Source: an uncultured bacterium
GTDB taxonomy: Bacteria; Verrucomicrobiota; Kiritimatiellia; CAIVKH01
Direction: 5' to 3'
DNA: 64,000 bases
Assembly (NCBI GenBank): GCA_937958885.1
Contig: CALGMT010000013.1
Span: forward strand, 1 to 64,000
Shown piece by piece: positions 48,513 to 56,440 of the stretch; the stretch's first letter is position 1; the number at the start of each line of letters is the position of its first letter. The notes beneath the pieces were generated by a model, which made no database searches, had not been told where the DNA came from, and saw only the letters and a program-made list of their open reading frames with translations. The translations under genes and the position numbers were made by a program.

Positions 48513-48698
48513 CCGGCGAATGGGATGCCGCCGTCAAAAAGTTCAAAGAAATAAAACAGCGTAGCGCGGGATGGCGCTCTCGTGAGAATCGCGCGCGGAC
48601 GAGAGAACCGCGCTGATTCCCGTCTTGGATGGAGTTATTATTCTGCGAGGCGCTGCGCTTGGCGTGAGGGTTGGCCGTACTTGCGCACAGGCTCCTCG

Positions 48699-49673
48699 TC
48701 AGTTGTTTTGAGAGCTAGTCCCCGTGTTGGCGTCCGGCAACAGGTGGGCGTAGAATGGAAAGTCCTCTTCGCGCGAGCCGGTTGGGCGATATTTCCAGCG
48801 CTTGTAGCTCCAGACCCAGGCCTCGGGGTGCGCGCGGATTAATGCGGATAACTCGTCCGCGATTCTCGCGGTCACTGTTCGCACCACAGCATCCGAACCG
48901 TCGCAATCCGATGGCAGGGGCACTTGAACCATAGGCAGGGTGCGATAGCGGCCGTCGGGTGTAGGCAGCGCGACGCCGATCACGATGGGCGCGCCGGTGC
49001 GCAGCGCGAGCAGCGCGGGCGCAGTGGACATGGTTGCGGGACGGCCGAGGAAATCCACAAAGATCCCGCCTTCGGCGGGTATCGTATTCTGATCCATCAC
49101 CAACGCGATCTTGCGTCCGCTGCGCAACGTCTTGAGCAGCTCGCGCACGGCTCCCTTTCGCGGTATAATCCTCTGTCCGGTGACCCGACGCAGATGGACG
49201 AACAGCTCGTTCACCCGCCGGTTCTTGATCGTCGCCGCAACACTCGCAAGCGGTTCCCCCGTTCGATGGCTTATGGCCATGCCGAGCGCCTCCCAATTGC
49301 CCATGTGCGCGGTCACGCAGATCATGGGACCGGGCTTTAGGACCGGATCGAATGTCGGGTCGAGTTCGACGAGCGATTCGATTTTTTGTGCGGCGTCGCG
49401 CGAGAGCCAGAAGACATCGAGCATCGAGAGCGCGAAGGTGCAGAGCGATTGTTTGAGAATGCCGCGGCGTTCGGATTCGCTGCTGTCGGCGAGCGCGAGC
49501 GCTAGATTCGCCTGGGCTATGCGGCGAGTGCGCGTGCCGCCGAAGTGATAGGCCGCGCTGCCGAGCGCGCGCGCAAGCCGCATCAGCGTAGGGCGGGAAA
49601 GCCGCGGCACAACCCGCAGAGCCAGGCGCGCGAGCCACAACTCTGGACCGGCTCTTAACCTTCGGCGGATCAT
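48699..49673 (-). CDS. Lipid A acyltransferase (LpxL/HtrB family), second copy
   Basis: MICVTAHMGNWEALGMA, LVMDQNTIPAEGGIFVDFLGRPATMSTAPALLA, HPEAWVWSYKRWKYRP. The ORF-track start at 49739 lies inside a tRNA; ATG at 49673 used. Confidence 0.88.
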   Translation of the reverse strand: MIRRRLRAGPELWLARLALRVVPRLSRPTLMRLARALGSAAYHFGGTRTRRIAQANLALALADSSESERRGILKQSLCTFALSMLDVFWLSRDAAQKIESLVELDPTFDPVLKPGPMICVTAHMGNWEALGMAISHRTGEPLASVAATIKNRRVNELFVHLRRVTGQRIIPRKGAVRELLKTLRSGRKIALVMDQNTIPAEGGIFVDFLGRPATMSTAPALLALRTGAPIVIGVALPTPDGRYRTLPMVQVPLPSDCDGSDAVVRTVTARIADELSALIRAHPEAWVWSYKRWKYRPTGSREEDFPFYAHLLPDANTGTSSQNN

Positions 49674-49678
49674 GGGAG

Positions 49679-49754
49679 TGGTGAGCCGGGAGGGAATCGA
49701 ACCCTCGACCACAAGATTAAAAGTCTCGTGCTCTACCAACTGAGCTACCGGCCC
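49679..49754 (-). tRNA. tRNA-Lys (anticodon TTT), CCA encoded
   Basis: GGGCCGG TA GCTC AGTTGGTA GAGC A CGAGA CTTTTAA TCTTG TGGTC GAGGG TTCGATT CCCTC CCGGCTC ACCA; all four stems pair. Confidence 0.97.
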
Positions 49755-50125
49755 GGAAGCGCATTCGGACTGAAAGAGTAGGGGATGCGGGGGCGCTTGT
49801 CAAAAATACCCGCCGGCTTTCTTGACGACTGGAGCAAGACCGATCGGATCATCGGCCTGCATCTCCCTTGCAACGGCGCATCGCGGATGCCGCAGCCTGC
49901 GTGGAAATGAAACATCGAAAATGAACTGGCAGGGCGGGGCCTCCGGAACCGCCGAATCAAAACCGACGCGGTGATCGCCGCGCCGTCAGCCTCCGCCTCT
50001 CCCGCCCGCACATTCGGATTGAATCGCAACACACCTCGGCATTCGCTTGCGGGCGGCGCGCGGTTCGGTATAGTAACGCAATCCTAACATGCAAGGCTCG
50101 CGCGGCGCGGGCCGGAACGAATGAC

Positions 50126-50794
50126 GTGAAGCTCGCAAAAGGTTTTTGGTCCCATACAGGCGTGGTGCTGGCGGCGGGGGGCGGAGTATCCGCCCTTTTT
50201 GCTTGGCTCGGCATGTCCTTCGCCCTTCAAATCGCGGCGGCCGTGACCGCGGCGCTCGTGCTCTTTCTTGTGTATTTTTTCCGCGATCCGGATCGGCCGT
50301 CGCTGGCGGACCCGGGGGTCGTGGTATCGGGCGCGGACGGCTGGGTCCGTTGCATTGAAGAGATGCCCGAGACTAAATTTCTCAAGACCGACTGTGTGCG
50401 GGTCAGCACCTTCCTGACGCCGTTCGACGTGCACGTCAACCGCGCGCCGATCGCGGGCTCCGTGACCGCGCTCGATTACACTCCGGGCAAGCATTTGCTC
50501 ACCATCCAACAAGCGGCCTCAGAATACAACGAACACAGTTCGATTGTAATTGAAGGGCGCCGGACGCGATGTTTGGTCAGGCAGATCGTGGGGCCGATTG
50601 TCCGCCGAGTCGTGTATTGGCTCAAGGAGGGCCAGCCGCTGGAGGCGGGCGAGCGGATCGGGATGATGAAGTTCGGTTCGCGGTTGGATGTGTATCTGCC
50701 CGCGGCGGATGTCGAGGTGCTGGTGAAAAAGGGCGACCGCGTATTCGCAGGCGTGACCGCGATCGCGCGGATCAAGAAGGGACAGGCATCATGA
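50126..50794 (+). CDS. psd: Phosphatidylserine decarboxylase proenzyme
   Basis: GTG start; FFRDPDR, FLTPFDVHVNRAPIAG, GMMKFGSRLDVYLP (F/L-G-S processing site). Confidence 0.92.
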   Translation: MKLAKGFWSHTGVVLAAGGGVSALFAWLGMSFALQIAAAVTAALVLFLVYFFRDPDRPSLADPGVVVSGADGWVRCIEEMPETKFLKTDCVRVSTFLTPFDVHVNRAPIAGSVTALDYTPGKHLLTIQQAASEYNEHSSIVIEGRRTRCLVRQIVGPIVRRVVYWLKEGQPLEAGERIGMMKFGSRLDVYLPAADVEVLVKKGDRVFAGVTAIARIKKGQAS

Positions 50795-51564
50795 TGTGGC
50801 GCAAAATCATTCCGAATCTGCTGACGCTCGGCGCGCTCGCGTGCGCAATGATGAGCCTGATCAAGGCACTGGAAGGAGAGTTTGTCGCCTCGGCCCAGTT
50901 CATCATGCTGTGCCTGGCGCTCGACGGGTTGGACGGCAACGTCGCGCGTTGGTGCCGCGGCTCGACCAAGTTCGGCGCGGAACTGGATACGTTCGTGGAT
51001 GTGATCGGCTACGGCGTCGCCCCGGCCATTCTCGCCTATACGCTGGTGATGAAGGATCATGGCCTGTGGGGCTTGGCGTTTGTCTGCTTCACGCCGATGT
51101 CCGGCGCGCTGCGTCTCGCGCGGTTCCGCGTGGTCGATCCCTTCCGCGGCCAGCAGGGCTATCTCGGGTTGCCGATCACCGTGAACGCCGGGTGGGTCGC
51201 GATGTTCGTGTTCATCACGCAGAGCGGGCTGTTGCGCGAGGACATTTTCACCCTCCAGGGAGGTCCGCTCGCGGCGCTGGTCTGGACCATTTCGACCGTG
51301 ATGCTCGTCTTGCAGGTCTCCACGCTGAAGTATGCGAAGCCGACGAAGGCGCCGTTGTTTTTCTTTGCCGGCATCGCGATGGTGTTGATGTTGTTCCTTC
51401 AAGCGGAGGTGGCGCTGGTTTCTGCGTTGGCCATGTGCGCGTACGGCGTCTTTTACGCCTTCGTCAGTCCCTTCCTGCCGCGTCACGCCGCGCTGGTTGA
51501 AAAGGCCGCCGTTGTGCCGGAGACGGAAGAAGAGGAAGATCCAGTTCGTTTCCGCCCTTCGTAA
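50791..51564 (+). CDS. pssA: CDP-diacylglycerol--serine O-phosphatidyltransferase
   Basis: IPNLLTLGALACAMMSL, LDGLDGNVARWCRGSTKFGAELDTFVDVIGYGVAPA (CDP-alcohol signature). Confidence 0.94.
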   Translation: MMWRKIIPNLLTLGALACAMMSLIKALEGEFVASAQFIMLCLALDGLDGNVARWCRGSTKFGAELDTFVDVIGYGVAPAILAYTLVMKDHGLWGLAFVCFTPMSGALRLARFRVVDPFRGQQGYLGLPITVNAGWVAMFVFITQSGLLREDIFTLQGGPLAALVWTISTVMLVLQVSTLKYAKPTKAPLFFFAGIAMVLMLFLQAEVALVSALAMCAYGVFYAFVSPFLPRHAALVEKAAVVPETEEEEDPVRFRPS

Positions 51565-51579
51565 TCCGGCTTGACCGGA

Positions 51580-52923
51580 TTATCCCGACGCCAGCACAAC
51601 GCGGCCTTTCGCCACGATGCCGGGTCCAAATCGAATGTCGCCCTCCACCGTGAACGATTCGCATTCGATCAGCGACGGCGCACCGGCGGGAAAGCGGGCG
51701 GCGAAATCGGGCCAGAGTTTGTAGAATTTCGGATCGAGCTTGACCGTCGGCGGCGCGCCGTTGCGGCGCGGGTCCAGCGACAGGCGCGCGTCCGCGCCCA
51801 GCACGTACGCATCCGACCAGAGCGCGAGCAGATCGTCCGTTGTTTTGACCGGCGCGAACCGCGTGCGCGGCACATCGAGAGCCGTCGCGCCGGGCAACAC
51901 AGCCAGCGCCGCGCCCATCGCGGTTTCGAGTTGCAGCACGGGCGTGGAATTGGGGTCCCGCGGATCGACGGTCTTTCGGTTCACGATCACCGGCAGGTCC
52001 GGCGGCCCGCCGGCTGCCTCCATAAAACGGGCCAGCGCGTCGAGGTCGATCCACAGATTGTTGGTATTGAAATAGCGGTGGCGCGCGATGTCCTGGAACT
52101 GCGCCGTCTCCTCCGGCGGGCACTGCGCGGACTCGCGCAGGAGCAGGCCGCCGTCTTTGCGACGCGCGAGATGTCCGCCCTTGCGATCCGCCGGGGTGCG
52201 CGCGGTGACCTCCATGAGGAAGGATGCGCCCGTCGCCGCGAGATAGCCGAGGATGTCCGGATCCAGACCCGCGCCGAGATTGTCCGCGTTGGAGACGAAC
52301 GCGTAGCGGATGCCCGCCGCGCGCAAGCGTTCCAGCATGCCGGAACCCGCGAGCGCGGCGTAGAGATCGCCGTGTCCCGGCGGGCACCATTCCTTCTCGG
52401 GGTCGGCCGGCCATTCGACCGGCGCAAGGGTATCCGCCCGCAGCTTGGGAATCCGATTCTGTCGGAACGACAGGGGAACTGCTTGGTCGGCCAGCGCGGG
52501 GTAATTTGCGAGGGCGGCGAGGGTGTCGGCCTCGGTGCTGAAGCTGTTCATCAGCAGGAGCGGCAGGGCGATGCCGTAGGCCTCGCGCAGATGCAGCACC
52601 TGCCGCGCGATCAAATCGAGAAACGTCAGTCCGTTCTTGACCGGCAATAAGGATTTTGCCTTGTCGAGGCCCATGCTGGTTCCGAGGCCGCCGTTGAGCT
52701 TGATCACCACCGCATGGGCGAGCGCCTCGCGCCCGCGCGCGCGGTGGGCGGCGGCATCGGCCATGCCGGGCAGTGTCGGCACAGGCGTCAGATCAGCCTC
52801 GAAGAGTAGTCCGGACTCGCCGGCGGCCACGCGCGCAAAGGCGCGGCGGAAGGCGGATTCCAGCGCCGGAGATGCGCCGTCGCGCCTCAATTTTTCGATC
52901 GCGGTTTCCAGTGCGGAATTCAT
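51580..52923 (-). CDS. UTP--glucose-1-phosphate uridylyltransferase, eukaryotic-like UDPGP family
   Basis: VVIKLNGGLGTSMGLDKAKSLLPVKNGLTFLDLI, PPGHGDLYAALAGSGML, FVSNADNLGAGLD, FNTNNLWIDL. Confidence 0.92.
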   Translation of the reverse strand: MNSALETAIEKLRRDGASPALESAFRRAFARVAAGESGLLFEADLTPVPTLPGMADAAAHRARGREALAHAVVIKLNGGLGTSMGLDKAKSLLPVKNGLTFLDLIARQVLHLREAYGIALPLLLMNSFSTEADTLAALANYPALADQAVPLSFRQNRIPKLRADTLAPVEWPADPEKEWCPPGHGDLYAALAGSGMLERLRAAGIRYAFVSNADNLGAGLDPDILGYLAATGASFLMEVTARTPADRKGGHLARRKDGGLLLRESAQCPPEETAQFQDIARHRYFNTNNLWIDLDALARFMEAAGGPPDLPVIVNRKTVDPRDPNSTPVLQLETAMGAALAVLPGATALDVPRTRFAPVKTTDDLLALWSDAYVLGADARLSLDPRRNGAPPTVKLDPKFYKLWPDFAARFPAGAPSLIECESFTVEGDIRFGPGIVAKGRVVLASG

Positions 52924-53007
52924 GCGCGGAAGATAGACTGCTCAAGCTTCGGGTGTCATGTTTAAGATTTGTTGAAAGGATCTGACCGATCCGACCGATA
53001 TCGTAGC

Positions 53008-53661
53008 GTGAAATCGACTGAACAAATTCTCGACGACCTCCGGCATCTGGAAGAGGCCCACTACTACAGCGAGGACTTTCAGTGGCTCTCCTCGGTGCGG
53101 GCTTATCGCGACGAATTGAGCGCTGAAGAGCAGGCGGCGCTGGCCTCCGTCATCCTGCAGCGCCTGTTGCGGGACGGCTCCATGACGGACATTTTATTGT
53201 GCTCCATTGTGGAGGTGCCCGGCGCCGGCTCGGTCCTCGCGGCGAAACTCGACCGCGAGTCGACGCCGTCCCAACTGACGCGCGCGCTGATTACTGCGTT
53301 GGAGCGCTATCGCGGGGACGATGTGTTCCGCGCGGTGGCGCGCTTTGTCGATTCCGATCAGGAAAATGAGGCGCTGCGCGCCCTCGCGCGCATCGATTTC
53401 ATACGCGCGCTCCCCTTCGTCGCCCGCGCATTACAAAAAGAGCATCAGGCCGACCTCGTCCTGCATATTCTTCACGATCGGGCGAAGTCGAGAGCCGGGC
53501 TTGACCTGTTGGCTGTCGAATTACGCGCATTCGCCTCCGGCTGGAACGATCAAGACCTCCTGCCTCGCATCGTCCGGGCTTTGCACGGCAAGGCGGAGCC
53601 CTATAATCCCTTTTCACCGGCGGAGTTGAAGCGCCTGGAGGACGCCATGACGAGCGGTTAG
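53008..53661 (+). CDS. Hypothetical helical-repeat-like protein
   Basis: Alpha-helical ORF with DSDQENEALRALARIDFIRALPFVARALQ; no recognised family. Start codon uncertain (52969 or 53008). Confidence 0.5.
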   Translation: MKSTEQILDDLRHLEEAHYYSEDFQWLSSVRAYRDELSAEEQAALASVILQRLLRDGSMTDILLCSIVEVPGAGSVLAAKLDRESTPSQLTRALITALERYRGDDVFRAVARFVDSDQENEALRALARIDFIRALPFVARALQKEHQADLVLHILHDRAKSRAGLDLLAVELRAFASGWNDQDLLPRIVRALHGKAEPYNPFSPAELKRLEDAMTSG

Positions 53662-53743
53662 GCTCGCTACAAGAGGAAGGTTGTTTGATCAAGGGTGAAC
53701 AGTGTCGGATAACGCATGTCAAAGGAAACACAGGAGGAACAAC

Positions 53744-54328
53744 ATGAAGAAATTAATGATCGCAGTATTGGCAGCCGGTCTATCGACCGGCGTTATACAG
53801 GCCGCAAATTATAGCATCGACGTTTCGCACTCGCACATTGGGTTCGCGGTCCGCCACATGGTCGTGACCACAGTCCGCGGCAACTTCAACGAATTCGAGG
53901 GTCAGTTCACATACGACCCCGAAAATCCCACCGCGTTCACCGCATCGGCGGTGATCAAGACCGAGAGCATCGACACGCGCAACAAGAAGCGCGACGATCA
54001 CCTGCGCAACGAAGATTTCTTCGATGCGCCCAACCATCCGGAAATTCGGTTCGAGACGATCTCGTCCGAGATGGTGGACGGCAAACTGCATGTGCGCGGC
54101 AACCTGACGATGCGCGGTGTCACGCGCGAAATCACCCTTCCGCTCACCTTCAGCGAAACCATTACCGACCCGTGGGGCAACGTCCGCATTGGGTTCGAGG
54201 GATCCACCACCATTAATCGCCAGGATTGGGGCATTTCATGGAGCAAGCAACTAGATACCGGCGGATTGGTAGTGGCAAATAACGTGACGATCGAAGTGAA
54301 CATCGAGGGAATATTGAACAAGGAGTAA
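53744..54328 (+). CDS. YceI family periplasmic protein
   Basis: Signal peptide; YSIDVSHSHIGFAVRHMVVTTVRGNFNEFEG, DDHLRNEDFFDAPNHPEIRFE. Confidence 0.95.
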   Translation: MKKLMIAVLAAGLSTGVIQAANYSIDVSHSHIGFAVRHMVVTTVRGNFNEFEGQFTYDPENPTAFTASAVIKTESIDTRNKKRDDHLRNEDFFDAPNHPEIRFETISSEMVDGKLHVRGNLTMRGVTREITLPLTFSETITDPWGNVRIGFEGSTTINRQDWGISWSKQLDTGGLVVANNVTIEVNIEGILNKE

Positions 54329-54352
54329 GCCTCCAAGGCGTTGACCGGAAGG

Positions 54353-54386
54353 CAGGTCCCGCGGGTTCGCGGGACCTGTTTCCTTT
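54353..54386. terminator. Rho-independent-like terminator after yceI
   Basis: CAGGTCCCGCG-GGTT-CGCGGGACCTG (11-bp perfect stem), then TTTCCTTTT. Confidence 0.85.
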
Positions 54387-54392
54387 TAATGT

Positions 54393-55196
54393 TCAGACGG
54401 CGTGGCGGGCACGTCGCCAGGCGCAAAAACGATCGATCGCGCCTCGGATGCGGATTCGCATGTTGCGGATGCCGCGTTTCGCCTTGCGGAATAGCGCAAG
54501 GCAGATCAGAAAAATCAATATATTGATCGCCAGTGCGGCAAACGGGCTGAAGGCGTAGACCGCGATGAGGCTCGCGCAAATGGATTTGTTCGCCGCTTCG
54601 AAGATGGCGTCAAGCAGCGGAATCGGCGAGAGCCAGACCAGCAGTTCGAAAAAGAAGCGCACGGTCTGGATCACGAGAACATTGACGATCGAGAGGGCCG
54701 CCAACAATGCTTCGATCGGGATGCCCGCGATTCCCGCCGCGACGACGGGCGCGCCGCTTTCCGGCGCTTCCAGCAGCTTGTTGACCAGTTGCACTGCAAT
54801 GACCGCGACGAGGCCTGCATACGTCTCCATCGTGTCACAGAGCAGCGCGACCGGTTTGCTGACTTTGGTAAGGCGGGGCAGGGAGGTGAACAGCGCGAGG
54901 GCCAGGAAGAGGAAGAAAAATGCCGGATGTGTGAGCACCGGGTGCGCATGGAGGAACGCGTTCTCCGGCAGCGCGCCCTTGGTCACGAGGATGGAAAGAC
55001 CGGACAGGCACGCCATGCCGAAAAACGGCGACAGCGCCACGGGCGCGAGCGGTCCGAGGAGCTCCGCCCACGGCGCTTGATCGCGCAGCGCCCCGCTCGC
55101 CGCCAAATCCCCCGCCGCCTGCGCCGCGCCATAGCCGAACGCCAGCAAAGGGCTTGCAATCAGCAGCGCGACACAAAGCAGCGCGCGTTTATTCAT
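54393..55196 (-). CDS. Multi-TM membrane protein of unknown function
   Basis: Signal peptide and several hydrophobic segments; 4-nt overlap with upstream Topo VI A. Confidence 0.65.
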   Translation of the reverse strand: MNKRALLCVALLIASPLLAFGYGAAQAAGDLAASGALRDQAPWAELLGPLAPVALSPFFGMACLSGLSILVTKGALPENAFLHAHPVLTHPAFFFLFLALALFTSLPRLTKVSKPVALLCDTMETYAGLVAVIAVQLVNKLLEAPESGAPVVAAGIAGIPIEALLAALSIVNVLVIQTVRFFFELLVWLSPIPLLDAIFEAANKSICASLIAVYAFSPFAALAINILIFLICLALFRKAKRGIRNMRIRIRGAIDRFCAWRRARHAV

Positions 55197-56314
55197 GGCA
55201 GGAACTTGGCTTTTTTCAATTTTTCCGGGAGGTAATGCTCAAGCACGAAGTTCAAGCCGTGCTTGGCAAAGGCTTGTTGCTCGATGCGGACGCCCATTTT
55301 CAACATCTGCTCCAGAGCCTGCTGCCACTCTTTGTAGTGCTTGATGAAGGGGTCGTTTTTCAACGCGTCTTTCGCGCGCTTGATGTCGGCTTCTTCCAGC
55401 GGATGGGTCGCGTCTTCGAGGTCGTAGTCGATGATGTCCTGCGGCGTGACGCCGAGGTAGTGGCAGGTCGGCACGCAGAAGTAGCGGTTGATGTGCGCGG
55501 CCTGGCCGGAGCCGACTTTCAATGTGCGGTAGATGTTGCAGTAGCCGTAGGGATCGCCGTCGGTGAAGGCCAGGACCGGAATCTTCTGATCGTCCGCCAA
55601 GCGCCGAATGAAGCGCCGGCACGCGCGCGTGGGCACGCCGCTCATCGAGATCAAAATGCAGTTGGCCTTGGCGTAGTAGCGATGGTGGACGAGGCGCTGA
55701 AAAAGCGAGGCCGTCTCGACGGCGAGCACGAATTTCGCTTTTGTTTGAAAGCGCAAATGCTCGACGCGGGACGGGATGCTCCACGCGCCGGTGCCGAGCT
55801 TGGTGCAGTCGATCTTGATGTCCTTGCCCGTGTCCGGGTCGCGGTCGATGACGACGATCGGTCCGCACACTTCGCCTCCGCGCTCTTCCGGGATGTAGCC
55901 GAGCTGCTCGCGGTTGATCGCGAGCATGGCCTCGATGTCGTCGAGCAACGTGTCGGATTCGGACTGTTCGTCGAACCGGCACTCGCCCCAGCTTTTGGAG
56001 TTGTAGTAAATCTCGCGCTTGCCGGCGATGTCGTCCTTGTCGAGCAGGTCGTTCTTCGTCGTCGCGAGCAGGCGCATCGACTGCGCGAAGGTTTTGACGG
56101 TGTTGTAGGACAGCGTGCGGGTCGCGGTCTTGTTGAGGATTTCGAAATGCCCGCGCTTCGCGTCGTATTTGACATTCGCGAGCGAGCGGATGGGGAAGCG
56201 CAGCGAAGGTTTTCGGTGTTTCTTGACGACGTCGGTGTGGACCTCGCCTGCGACGTCGACGATCTTGCGCGCGGCGGCTTGTTTGCTGACGATCTGGATG
56301 CTGGTTTCGCTCAT
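55193..56314 (-). CDS. top6A: DNA topoisomerase VI subunit A (Spo11/Top6A family)
   Basis: KREIYYNSKSW (catalytic Tyr region, candidate Y104), Toprim FVLAVETASLFQRLV and VLAFTDGDPYGYCN. Confidence 0.9.
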   Translation of the reverse strand: MSETSIQIVSKQAAARKIVDVAGEVHTDVVKKHRKPSLRFPIRSLANVKYDAKRGHFEILNKTATRTLSYNTVKTFAQSMRLLATTKNDLLDKDDIAGKREIYYNSKSWGECRFDEQSESDTLLDDIEAMLAINREQLGYIPEERGGEVCGPIVVIDRDPDTGKDIKIDCTKLGTGAWSIPSRVEHLRFQTKAKFVLAVETASLFQRLVHHRYYAKANCILISMSGVPTRACRRFIRRLADDQKIPVLAFTDGDPYGYCNIYRTLKVGSGQAAHINRYFCVPTCHYLGVTPQDIIDYDLEDATHPLEEADIKRAKDALKNDPFIKHYKEWQQALEQMLKMGVRIEQQAFAKHGLNFVLEHYLPEKLKKAKFLP

Positions 56315-56440
56315 GGGAGTGGCCTGTTGCGACGTGTTGGTGAATGTCTGCGAGTGGAGCGGCGCGCCTTCAGGGTGCAGCTCGCATCACTGGGTTGGAG
56401 ATGGGTGATCAAGACCGAATTCGGAGCAGGCCCGGTCGCG

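Noticed and set aside
49674-49739. N-terminal extension of the second LpxL ORF (MVEHETFNLVVEGSIPSRLTTP)
   Set aside because: This peptide is translated tRNA-Lys sequence; start moved to 49673.
54393-55196. Gene next to Topo VI A as a possible subunit B
   Set aside because: It is a multi-TM membrane protein without GHKL ATPase motifs.
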